Source: Chloroflexota bacterium (lineage in GTDB: Bacteria; Chloroflexota; Limnocylindria; Limnocylindrales; CSP1-4). From it: a stretch of DNA of 64,000 nucleotides. The stretch is from contig JACPOS010000015.1 in assembly GCA_016191395.1 (NCBI GenBank), positions 1 to 64,000 on the forward strand, given 5' to 3'. The notes under the pieces were generated by a model. It was not told where the DNA came from. It did not search any database and saw only the letters and a list, made by a program, of their open reading frames with translations. Below are positions 35,769-44,356 of the stretch, piece after piece. The position numbers were made by a program, and so were the translations under genes. Numbering within the stretch: position 1 is the first letter of the stretch; every line of letters starts with the position of its first letter.

Positions 35769-37094
35769 TCAGCGGAACGCGATCCGCTGCCAGTCCGGCA
35801 GATCCTTCGTCCACGCGAGCAGCTCGGAGCTCCCGGTGCTCGGGTCGACCGAGTAGACCTCCTGCTTCGAGCCTACGGCGATGAGGATCCTGGAGCCGTC
35901 CGGCGACCAACCCTTGCTGATCGCGGTGTCGCTCTTGTCGTCCGTGAAATGGACGCCAACGTCACGCGCCGGCCGGCTGCCGTCTGCCGGCATCGAGGCG
36001 ATCCAGCCCTCGCCGCCGAAGACGTCGCCCCTTGTCTTGAAACGCAGCACGAGGATCGAGGTCCCATCTGGCGAGAAGACCGGCCAGTTCTCGTTGACCG
36101 TTGGGTCGGATGGGCCGGGCAATGCGCGGTCGTTCGAGCCATCAGCGTTCACGAGGTGGATCCGGAACATCAGCTCGAGCTTCCCGTCCGCCTGGGACAC
36201 CACGTCGAGCCCGTTGTAGGCGATGGTCCTGCCATCCGGCGAGAACACGGCACCGGAATTGGTGAACTGGACCCCGTACGTCGTTTGCCTCGCCTCGACG
36301 ATCGTCTGCCGATCCGATCCGTCGAGCTTCATCGTGTACAGGCCGACCTTCTCGCTGCCGGCCACTCGAGCTCGAATCAGCAACCGACCGCCGTTCGGCG
36401 GCATGAAGGCGATGTCGAGCGGGACGATGTCGTCCAACGCGATCACGGAAGCCTGGCCATTGACCGAGACCAGCGACAGCTGCGGCAGGCCCTTGACGTC
36501 GTAGATGAAGCCGACCGACCGGCTGTCCGGCGCCCAGGCGCCCTGGGCATTGCCGGTCGACGGGATGAGCGCGAGCTGATGCGGATTTGTGCCGTCGCCA
36601 TTTGCGACCATGAAGTGATCGCCCTCGGCGCTGGCCGTGGCATAGGTGATCAATTCGCCATTGGGCGAGTAGCTGGCCGCGAACTGGTCGCCATCCGCCA
36701 CGATCACGGGACGCTGCCGGCCCGTGATCGGATCGCGGGCGTAGATGTCGCCCGCGGCCGAGTAGAGGAGATCGCCATTCGCGGCCGGGCCGAAGGGCGC
36801 CGGCAGGCGCTTCTGCGAGCCGACGTAGAACGCGAGCGCGGCCGCAGCCAGCGCGACCAGCAGGGCGACGATGACCAGCTGGCGGAACGGGAGACGGCCG
36901 ACGATTGTCGGCCGCGGGATCGCTGAATCCACGGGGAGCCACCTTTCGAGGAAGGTCCAGCGGGGCCGCTGCGCCTTGCGCGCGGTCTGCCGGAGGACGT
37001 CGTTCAGGTAGGCGGGCGGGCGGGTCGCGGCGATCTCGTCGATCGCCTCGGTGATCCGCCGCTCGAAGGGATCGAACCGGTCGAACGTGGTCAT
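35769..37094 (-). CDS. Anti-sigma-like membrane protein 3 with TolB-type beta-propeller
   Basis: This 441-residue protein has a cytoplasmic N-terminus of about 70 residues (RRITEAIDEIAATRPPAYL), a transmembrane helix at about 71-91 (LVIVALLVALAAAALAFYV) and a PD40 propeller (YSPNGELITYAT, WAPDSRSVGFIY, FSPDGRTIAYNG, FSPDGTSILVLR, WSPDGSRILIAV). ATGA overlap with sigma 3. Topology mirrors anti-sigma 2. Confidence 0.78.
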   Translation of the reverse strand: MTTFDRFDPFERRITEAIDEIAATRPPAYLNDVLRQTARKAQRPRWTFLERWLPVDSAIPRPTIVGRLPFRQLVIVALLVALAAAALAFYVGSQKRLPAPFGPAANGDLLYSAAGDIYARDPITGRQRPVIVADGDQFAASYSPNGELITYATASAEGDHFMVANGDGTNPHQLALIPSTGNAQGAWAPDSRSVGFIYDVKGLPQLSLVSVNGQASVIALDDIVPLDIAFMPPNGGRLLIRARVAGSEKVGLYTMKLDGSDRQTIVEARQTTYGVQFTNSGAVFSPDGRTIAYNGLDVVSQADGKLELMFRIHLVNADGSNDRALPGPSDPTVNENWPVFSPDGTSILVLRFKTRGDVFGGEGWIASMPADGSRPARDVGVHFTDDKSDTAISKGWSPDGSRILIAVGSKQEVYSVDPSTGSSELLAWTKDLPDWQRIAFR

Positions 37095-37651
37095 GCCGTC
37101 CTGCCTCCTTCAAGGCCTGGGACGACGTGCGCGTCCGCGGTCATCGATCGTCGAAGTCCGAGCATCGCCCGATGCAGCCGTGACTTTGCCGCCGGGAGTG
37201 AGATCCCGAGCGAGGACGCGGCGTCGGGCAAGGGGTAGCCGAGGTAGTAGTGGAGGACCACGAGCGCGCGGTGCTCCGGGTCGAGGCGGACGAGTGCCCG
37301 CTCGACGAGGTCGCGGTCGGCCAGGTGGCCGGCCGAGTCGGAGCCCGCGGGCTCGTCGATGGTCTTGATCTCGACCTCGATCGGGCGTCGCCGTCGACGG
37401 CGCGCCTCATCGAGGCTGGCGTTCACGAGGAGTCGATGGAGCCATGCGTCGAACCTGTCCGGATCACGAAGTCCGGGCAGGTCCCGCCAGGCTCTCACGA
37501 GGGTGTTCTGGACCGCGTCGCGCGCGAGCTCCGGGTCCCGCAGGATGAGGCGCGCGGCCGCGTCCAGCCGGGCTGACGCCGCCGTCGCGAGCACGGCAAA
37601 GGCGTCGTGATCGCCCCGCCCCGCTCGCTCGACGAGTGCCCGCTTGTCCAC
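37091..37651 (-). CDS. ECF sigma factor 3
   Basis: A 186-residue ECF sigma factor, paralogue of sigma 1. Region 2 contains LARDAVQNTLVRAWRDLPGLRDPDRFDAWL and region 4 LDPEHRALVVLHYYLGYPLPDAASSLG followed by AAKSRLHRAML. The start is GTG 37651. An AACGATTC octamer lies 66 bases upstream, as before sigma 1. Confidence 0.93.
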   Translation of the reverse strand: MDKRALVERAGRGDHDAFAVLATAASARLDAAARLILRDPELARDAVQNTLVRAWRDLPGLRDPDRFDAWLHRLLVNASLDEARRRRRRPIEVEIKTIDEPAGSDSAGHLADRDLVERALVRLDPEHRALVVLHYYLGYPLPDAASSLGISLPAAKSRLHRAMLGLRRSMTADAHVVPGLEGGRTA

Positions 37652-37716
37652 GGTCCCTCACCCAGAGTCCCGGTCGAGATGACCGGGTAACGCAGGGTAT
37701 GGCGTCGGCCCCGCCC

Positions 37717-37724
37717 GAATCGTT
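37717..37724 (-). promoter_or_regulatory. Shared octamer AACGATTC upstream of sigma 3
   Basis: Same octamer and following GGC as upstream of sigma 1 (31507-31514). Possible -35 element of a promoter class shared by the two paralogous sigma factors. Confidence 0.4.
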
Positions 37725-37739
37725 GCTGGGTTCTTCGGA

Positions 37740-38615
37740 TCAGCTCGGCGTGCGCTCGCGGAGCCACCCACCGAACGCTGTGAGGCGGTCGGAACGGGTC
37801 ACGATGACACCGAGGACGATGACCGCGCCGCCGATGAGCTGGCCGACACGGACCGGCTCCTCGATGAACGCGGCACCCAGGAGCACCGCGATGAACGGCA
37901 CGAGGAACTGGTAGGCGGTGATCCTCGTGGGGCCCAGGAGGCGGATCGCGCTGAAGACCACGACGTTCGCCAGCCCGGCCGGGATGAACGCGGAGAACAC
38001 GAGCCCGGCCCACGCACTCGCATCGACCGCCGGCCAGTTGACGCCGGAGCTCTGGACGAAACCGGGTACGGCCAGGACGAGCGAGCCACCGACCATCGCC
38101 CACGCGGTTGTTCGGAGCGGCGAGTGGCGGCGCAGGATCGGCGCGCCGAACGCCGTGTAGATGGACCAGCACACCGCGGCCGCGAGCGTGAGCGCGTCAC
38201 CGACGATGGCCTTGCCAACGCTGAGACCGGGCCCGGAGGCGACGATCACCGCCACGCCGCCGAACGACACGAGGCTGCCGAACAGCTTCGTCCGGGTCAG
38301 GCTGTCCGCGCCGGACACGACCGCGAGGAGGGCGGTGATCACCGGGGTCGCCGCGATCAGCAGCGCAGAGTCACCAGCGGGGATCTCCTGGAGCGCGATC
38401 GACCACATGATCTGGTAGACGCCGAAGCCGAGCGCGCCGAGGCCCATGATCGCCAGGGCGTCACGGCCGGGCCAACCGAACGAGCCCTCGCGCCAGCGGA
38501 CCGCGAGCAGCAGCGTGAATGCGGCGGTGCCGAAGCGCAGGAACGCGAAGGTGACCGGCGGGATCTGCTCGTTCGCCGACTTGACGACGATGAAGTTGGC
38601 TGCCCACGCCGCCAT
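37740..38615 (-). CDS. EamA/DMT-family transporter
   Basis: A drug/metabolite-type permease with ten hydrophobic helices in two EamA repeats. The first repeat begins AAWAANFIVVKSANEQIPPVTFAFLRF and the second AAAVCWSIYTAFGAPILRR. From ATG 38615 it has 291 residues, but this start cuts the first helix (AGVLIV lies just upstream). The frame is open further, past a terminator at 38702-38729, without another ATG/GTG/TTG, so the true start may be a rare codon or the gene may be slightly 5'-damaged. Substrate unknown. Confidence 0.85.
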   Translation of the reverse strand: MAAWAANFIVVKSANEQIPPVTFAFLRFGTAAFTLLLAVRWREGSFGWPGRDALAIMGLGALGFGVYQIMWSIALQEIPAGDSALLIAATPVITALLAVVSGADSLTRTKLFGSLVSFGGVAVIVASGPGLSVGKAIVGDALTLAAAVCWSIYTAFGAPILRRHSPLRTTAWAMVGGSLVLAVPGFVQSSGVNWPAVDASAWAGLVFSAFIPAGLANVVVFSAIRLLGPTRITAYQFLVPFIAVLLGAAFIEEPVRVGQLIGGAVIVLGVIVTRSDRLTAFGGWLRERTPS

Positions 38616-38701
38616 GACGATGAGGACGCCGGCCTCCGCGAACCGGCGCTCGCTCGCGGTCGAGTGCGGGAGCGGCGGTGGCGTTCCGCGCCCGGACGGC
38701 G

Positions 38702-38729
38702 AAACGCCCGCCGGTTTGCCGGCGGGCGT
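38702..38729 (-). terminator. Terminator after the 50-residue membrane gene
   Basis: ACGCCCGCCGG and CCGGCGGGCGT form a perfect 11-bp stem around a 4-base loop. On the minus strand it is followed by a short T-run (GTTTC). Confidence 0.65.
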
Positions 38730-38761
38730 CGAGCCCGGTTCGAGTGGCGGAGGGGCGTCGA

Positions 38762-38914
38762 TCAGACGTCCTCGTCGAGCTCGAGCGCCTCTTCGTCGTC
38801 CTCTTCGGTGAGCTTGAGCCACACGAACAGACCGGCGAGGACGATCAGCGGGATCACGAGGATCGCGCCGAGGGTGATGCCCAGTGCGACCGCGACGGTC
38901 TTGAGCGCTTTCAT
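38762..38914 (-). CDS. Small single-pass membrane protein (50 aa)
   Basis: Starts MKALKTVAVALGITLGAI, has one transmembrane helix of about 25 residues (5-33), then a strongly acidic tail (EEDDEEALELDEDV). A ribosome site GGAGG lies upstream (GGAGGCTCCAGCC). It follows the 169-residue gene by 20 bases, so they likely form an operon ending at the terminator at 38702. Function unknown. Confidence 0.65.
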   Translation of the reverse strand: MKALKTVAVALGITLGAILVIPLIVLAGLFVWLKLTEEDDEEALELDEDV

Positions 38915-38934
38915 GGCTGGAGCCTCCTTGCCGG

Positions 38935-39444
38935 TCAGGCCGGCGAATCCTTTGCCTTGGAGCCTCGCCGGAGCGCGGGTGCCCTGGCGATGAGGTCGGC
39001 GATGTCGTCGCGGGTGAACTCGACCACCTCGTGCTTGAGGCCGGCCTGCCCGGACGCCGTGAGGCGGATGACGTAGGCGCCATCCATCTCGAAGAAGAAG
39101 ATGTCGCGCGGGTGCTGCTCGTCGATGTATCGGCCGATCACCCGAAGCTGCGCCTCGTAGTGCTTGGGGGTGGGGTCCGGCGCCTGGCCCCGGTGCGCGA
39201 GGGCGTCGTCCATGAACTTCCCGACGTCGTCGTCCTGGAGGGTCAGCGTCTCGCGGACGGCCTTGCCCAGGGACTCGCTGTACTGGGAGCCCGCGGCCCC
39301 CTGCACCGAGGTGCCCTGGATGATGAAGCCGGTGTCCGTCTCCACGAAGACGAGGCCGCGCATGCCGCGATCGTCGAGATACGCCCCGACCGAGCGCAGC
39401 ACCTCTTCCCAGTCCTGCCGGGGACTCCCCTCGTAGATCCGCAT
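38935..39444 (-). CDS. Conserved hypothetical protein (169 aa)
   Basis: A soluble acidic protein with two internal halves that look alike: VLRSVGAYLDDRGMRGLVFVETDTGFIIQG (residues 15-44) and QLRVIGRYIDEQHPRDIFFFEMDGAYVIR (about 97-125), suggesting a duplicated alpha/beta unit. GGAGAG lies 8 bases before ATG 39444. Linked with the 50-residue membrane protein downstream. No family name can be given. Confidence 0.7.
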   Translation of the reverse strand: MRIYEGSPRQDWEEVLRSVGAYLDDRGMRGLVFVETDTGFIIQGTSVQGAAGSQYSESLGKAVRETLTLQDDDVGKFMDDALAHRGQAPDPTPKHYEAQLRVIGRYIDEQHPRDIFFFEMDGAYVIRLTASGQAGLKHEVVEFTRDDIADLIARAPALRRGSKAKDSPA

Positions 39445-39474
39445 CGGCTCGGCTCTCCAGGCGGCTGCGTGGTT

Positions 39475-39515
39475 GCGACGTGATGTCGCGGCGACGTGAT
39501 GTCGCGGCGACGTGA
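39475..39515. repeat. Tandem 16-base palindromic repeat
   Basis: GCGACGTGATGTCGCG occurs twice in tandem (39475-39490, 39491-39506) followed by a partial copy (39507-39515). Each unit is itself an inverted repeat (GCGAC...GTCGC). It lies between the psuG stop and the 169-residue gene start, upstream of the latter on the minus strand, so it could be an operator. Confidence 0.75.
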
Positions 39516-39530
39516 ACTGGCCACGCCAGT

Positions 39531-40508
<978 letters not shown>

Positions 40509-40538
40509 CCCGCGCTCATCCCGCGCTTCGCCTCGCGC

Positions 40539-41519
40539 TCATCCCGGCGGCAGCTCCGTCCTCGGGCTGCGCAGGTGGCGAGCGGCGGCGCGGTGCCCGG
40601 CCATCGTGGCGCGGTGGAGGGCATTCGCACCCACGTGGCCGCCGCGCATCGCGCCGAGCCAGCCGGCGATGAACCCTGCGTCGAACGCATCGCCGGCGCC
40701 GGTGGTGTCCTCGGCCGCGACGGGCGTCGTGGCGACATCGAACTGGAGCGGCGGCTCGCCGGGCGTGGCGTGCTCGTCGCGCGCGAAGACGCGTGCGCCG
40801 CGCGGGCCGCGCTTGATCACGGCGACCTTCGTGTCGTCCAGCAGGCCCTCCGGCGCGTGCCGGCCCAGGAGCGCCTCCGCCTCCGATTCGGTCGCAAAGA
40901 CGAGGTCCGGCTTCAGGCGGGCGACGAGCTCGCGCGCCTCGCGGCGGCCGTGGGCCAGGAGCGGCCCGACGGACGCAAGGTCCACGGACACAAGGGCACG
41001 ACGCGCACCACGGGCCCGGGCCAGCTCCACCGCCCGGACCCCGGCAGAGCCAAGCGGTTCCACGAGCAGCGAGTAGGCGGGCAGGTGGATCAGCTCCACC
41101 CCGTCGAACCACTCGTTCTTGAGGTCGCCGGGCTCCATCCGCGTCGCGGCGCGGCGGTCGGCCACGAAGGAGCGCTCGCCGCTGGGCGCAACGAGGACGC
41201 CGATCCGGCCCGTCCGGTGGCCCGCAACGCGGACCGCGTGGACCGTGACGTCATCGCGCCGGAGCTGCGCCACGAGAGATCGCCCGGCGCCGTCGCGCCC
41301 GATGGCGCACACGAGCGACGAGCGGGCACCGAGGCGGGCCAGCCAGCGCGCGACGTTTGCGGCCGAGCCGCCCTGGCGGATCTCGACGCGGCCGGGCACG
41401 TCGGTTCCGGTCTCGATCGGTGCCGCGGCGCGGAGGACGACGTCCAGCACGAGGTCGCCCAGGACGAGCACGCGCGGCGGGCTGCTGCGGACCGGCGGGG
41501 TGGGGGCGGAGGCCGTCAC
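40539..41519 (-). CDS. psuK: PfkB-family sugar kinase, probable pseudouridine kinase
   Basis: A PfkB/ribokinase-fold kinase of 326 residues. It contains VLGDLVLDVVL at the N-terminus, RQGGSAANVARWLARLGA (sugar site) and the catalytic DTTGAGDAFDAGFIAGW near the end. The pseudouridine assignment rests on adjacency to psuG; ribokinase or another sugar kinase is possible. The start is GTG 41519. The spacer to psuG contains GGGATGAGCGC-type repeats that place several ATGA sequences near the psuG start. Confidence 0.85.
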   Translation of the reverse strand: MTASAPTPPVRSSPPRVLVLGDLVLDVVLRAAAPIETGTDVPGRVEIRQGGSAANVARWLARLGARSSLVCAIGRDGAGRSLVAQLRRDDVTVHAVRVAGHRTGRIGVLVAPSGERSFVADRRAATRMEPGDLKNEWFDGVELIHLPAYSLLVEPLGSAGVRAVELARARGARRALVSVDLASVGPLLAHGRREARELVARLKPDLVFATESEAEALLGRHAPEGLLDDTKVAVIKRGPRGARVFARDEHATPGEPPLQFDVATTPVAAEDTTGAGDAFDAGFIAGWLGAMRGGHVGANALHRATMAGHRAAARHLRSPRTELPPG

Positions 41520-41572
41520 GATGCCGATGGTAGCGATGCGGGCGTGGCGTCAAGGCCGCCAACGTGGTCCGT

Positions 41573-41581
41573 TGGTACGAT
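41573..41581 (+). promoter_or_regulatory. Extended -10 promoter of tkt
   Basis: TGG-TACGAT, 9 bases before the tkt ATG, in the same CCGTTGGTA context as the tRNA-Ala promoter. The mRNA would have almost no leader. Confidence 0.55.
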
Positions 41582-41590
41582 TCAGGCTGC

Positions 41591-43714
41591 ATGCCATCCA
41601 GGATCGACCAGCTCTCGATCACCACGATCCGGACCCTGGCGATCGACGGGGTTCAGAAGGCCAACTCCGGGCACCCCGGCGCCCCGATGGGCATGGCGCC
41701 CATGGCCTACGTCCTGTGGACGCACTTCCTCCGCCACGCCCCCTCGAAGCCCGACTGGGCGGATCGCGACCGGTTCGTCCTGTCCGCCGGCCACGCGTCG
41801 ATGCTCCTGTACGCCCTCCTCCACCTGACGGGATACGACCTCGGGATCGAGGACCTCATGCAGTTCCGCCAGTGGGGCTCGCGAACGCCCGGCCATCCCG
41901 AGTACGGCCTGACGCCGGGGGTGGAGGCGACCACCGGCCCGCTGGGCCAGGGTTTCGCGAACGCGGTGGGCATGGCAATCGCCGAGCGGCGGCTCGCGAA
42001 GGAGTTCAACCGCCCGGACCACGAGATCGTCGATCATCGAACGTACGCGATCGCATCGGACGGCGATCTCCAGGAGGGCATCTCGGCGGAGGCGGCGAGC
42101 CTCGCGGGCCACCTGCGGCTCGGCAAGCTGCTCGTCCTGTACGACGACAACCACATCCAGCTGGACGGCCCAACGGCCATGGCCTGGTCGGAGGACGTCC
42201 TGAAGCGCTTCGAGGCGTACGGCTGGGGCACGGCGCGGGTCGCGGACGGGAACGACACGACGGAGATCGAGGCGGCCATCACGGCGGCGAACGCGGACGC
42301 CCGGCCGTCGCTGATCGCGGTGCGGACGCACATCGGCTTCGGCAGCCCGAACAAGCAGGACAGCCAGAAGGCGCACGGCTCCCCGCTCGGCCCGGACGAG
42401 GTCCGGCTCACCAAGCTCGCGTACGGCTGGGATCCCGATGCCCAGTTCCTCGTCCCACCGGACGTCCGGGAGCACATGCGGGGCGCCGTCGCGGCGGGCG
42501 AGGCGCTGGTCAAGGACTGGGAGGCGCGCTACTACCGGTACCGCGACGCGTACCCGGACCTCGCTCCGGAGCTGCGCCGCCGGAGCCTGCGCCTGGGGCT
42601 CCCGGAGGGCTGGGACGCCGGGCTCAAGATCTACGCCGTGGGCGAGGACTTCGCGACGCGGCAGGCGAGCCAGGCCGCGATCCAGGCGCTTGCCGGGCCG
42701 GTGCCGGAGCTGTTCGGTGGCTCCGCGGACCTGAGCGAGTCCAACCTCACGCTCGTCAAGGACGCGGACCCGTTCGAGGCCGGCCGCAACCTGTGGTTCG
42801 GCGTCCGGGAGCACGCGATGGGCGGCATCGCCAACGGGATTGCCTACCACCAGGGCTTCATCCCGTACGCAGCCACGTTCCTGAACTTCAGCGACTACAT
42901 GCGCGGCTCCGTGCGGCTGGCGGCGCTCGCCGGTCTGCACGTGATCTACGTCTGGACCCACGACTCGGTGGGACTCGGCGAGGACGGGCCCACCCACCAG
43001 CCCATCGAGCATTACGCGGCGCTACGGGCCATGCCCAACCTGTGGTTCGTCCGACCCGGTGACGCGAACGAGGCCACGGCGGCGTGGGCGCTCGCGGTCC
43101 TGCACACGAGCGGACCGGTCGCGCTCGCGCTCACCCGTCAGAAGCTGCCGACGCTCGCGGGAACGGCAGAGCTCGCTCGCGAGGGCGTGGCGCGCGGCGG
43201 CTACGTCCTTCGGCGGGGACGCGGCGAGGACGCGGGGCAGGCGCCGGACCTGCTGCTGATCGCGACCGGCTCCGAGCTCCAGCTCGCCTTCTCGGTCGCC
43301 GAGGCGCTGGAGGGCGACGGGATCGACGCGCGCGTCGTCTCGCTGCCGTGCTGGGAGGCGTTCGATGCGCAGGACAAGGCGTACCGTGAGTCCGTGATCC
43401 CGCGGGGGATCCCGCATCGAGTCACGATCGAGGCAGGGGCGACGATGGGCTGGGAGCGCTACGCCGGTGACGAGGGCGCGATCATTGGCATCGATCACTA
43501 CGGCGCGTCCGCGCCGGCCGGCACGATCTTCGAGAAGCTCGGGTTCACGACCGATCGCGTCGTGGATGTCGCGCGGCGGGTCGTCCGCGACGGCCTGCGG
43601 GGGCGCGTGCCGACGCTGGATCCCGGCCATCAGCCGGGCGGCGGACACCCGACGCTGGAGACGGGCGATTCGGGCGTCGCTCGAACCGGCGCGTCCGACC
43701 CGGGACATTCGTGA
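41591..43714 (+). CDS. tkt: Transketolase
   Basis: A thiamine diphosphate enzyme of the non-oxidative pentose phosphate pathway. It has 707 residues. The TPP-binding segment is [21 protein letters not shown] through LVLYDDN, the substrate site [15 protein letters not shown], and the pyrimidine domain holds [34 protein letters not shown]. The C-terminus carries an extra Gly/His-rich tail of about 30 residues. The stop overlaps rpiB (TGATG). Divergent from the pseudouridine pair. Confidence 0.97.
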   Translation: MPSRIDQLSITTIRTLAIDGVQKANSGHPGAPMGMAPMAYVLWTHFLRHAPSKPDWADRDRFVLSAGHASMLLYALLHLTGYDLGIEDLMQFRQWGSRTPGHPEYGLTPGVEATTGPLGQGFANAVGMAIAERRLAKEFNRPDHEIVDHRTYAIASDGDLQEGISAEAASLAGHLRLGKLLVLYDDNHIQLDGPTAMAWSEDVLKRFEAYGWGTARVADGNDTTEIEAAITAANADARPSLIAVRTHIGFGSPNKQDSQKAHGSPLGPDEVRLTKLAYGWDPDAQFLVPPDVREHMRGAVAAGEALVKDWEARYYRYRDAYPDLAPELRRRSLRLGLPEGWDAGLKIYAVGEDFATRQASQAAIQALAGPVPELFGGSADLSESNLTLVKDADPFEAGRNLWFGVREHAMGGIANGIAYHQGFIPYAATFLNFSDYMRGSVRLAALAGLHVIYVWTHDSVGLGEDGPTHQPIEHYAALRAMPNLWFVRPGDANEATAAWALAVLHTSGPVALALTRQKLPTLAGTAELAREGVARGGYVLRRGRGEDAGQAPDLLLIATGSELQLAFSVAEALEGDGIDARVVSLPCWEAFDAQDKAYRESVIPRGIPHRVTIEAGATMGWERYAGDEGAIIGIDHYGASAPAGTIFEKLGFTTDRVVDVARRVVRDGLRGRVPTLDPGHQPGGGHPTLETGDSGVARTGASDPGHS

Positions 43715-44184
43715 TGGTTGTCAGGAAGGTCGGGTTCGCCGCGGATCACGCTGGAGCGGCGATGAAGTCTGAGCTGCTCCGGCGCGTGGCGGCGGCGCGA
43801 CCCGGCGACACGCTGATGGATCTCGGCGGCGACGGCTCCGACCCCACCGACGACTACCCGGACTTCGCCGAGCGCCTCGGGCTCGCGGTCCGCGACGGGA
43901 GGGTTGACCGCGGGATCCTGATCTGCGGCTCCGGCGTGGGCGCGAGCGTCGCTGCGAACAAGGTCAAGGGCGTGCGCGCCGCCGTGTGCCACGACACGTA
44001 CTCGGCGCACCAGGGCGTCGAGCACGACGACATGAACGTGCTCGCGCTCGGCGCCCGCGTCATCGGGGCCGAGTTGGCGCTGGAGTGCTCCCTTGCGTTC
44101 CTCGGGGCCACCTTCAGCGGCGAGGAGCGCCACCGCCGCCGGCTCGGCAAGGTGCTCGCGATCGAGGCCGGCGAGACCGACTGA
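43714..44184 (+). CDS. rpiB: Ribose-5-phosphate isomerase B
   Basis: It interconverts ribose 5-phosphate and ribulose 5-phosphate. The 156 residues include [15 protein letters not shown], the active-site [31 protein letters not shown] and [18 protein letters not shown] one codon earlier is possible. The last 32 bases of conserved coding sequence (44141-44172) recur exactly at 53903-53934, beyond the RHS island. Confidence 0.95.
   Translation: MVVRKVGFAADHAGAAMKSELLRRVAAARPGDTLMDLGGDGSDPTDDYPDFAERLGLAVRDGRVDRGILICGSGVGASVAANKVKGVRAAVCHDTYSAHQGVEHDDMNVLALGARVIGAELALECSLAFLGATFSGEERHRRRLGKVLAIEAGETD
44141..44172 (+). repeat. Left copy of a 32-base direct repeat flanking the RHS island
   Basis: Inside the rpiB 3' end (codes [10 protein letters not shown]). 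An exact copy lies at 53903-53934, 9762 bases away, just before pgi. Weaker similarity extends upstream of both copies. Confidence 0.9.
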
Positions 44185-44260
44185 CTGCGGCACCGACTGC
44201 CTCGGATCTAGGCCCGGGGGGCCGGGCCGCCGGCGCTTCGCGAGGCTGTCAATCCGGTAG

Positions 44261-44284
44261 AACCCTTGCCCGACGGAGGGTTTT
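44261..44284 (+). terminator. Terminator after tkt-rpiB
   Basis: AACCCT and AGGGTT flank a 10-base loop with two further GC pairs, and TTTT follows. It would close the tkt-rpiB transcript before the RHS gene. The remainder of 44185-44356 shows no gene. Confidence 0.6.
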
Positions 44285-44356
44285 GCCGGGTGTACACCAG
44301 CCCGAATCTGCGGTATTCCTTGCCTGAACAGCTGCGACCAGGTGCGGAGGGGACCA

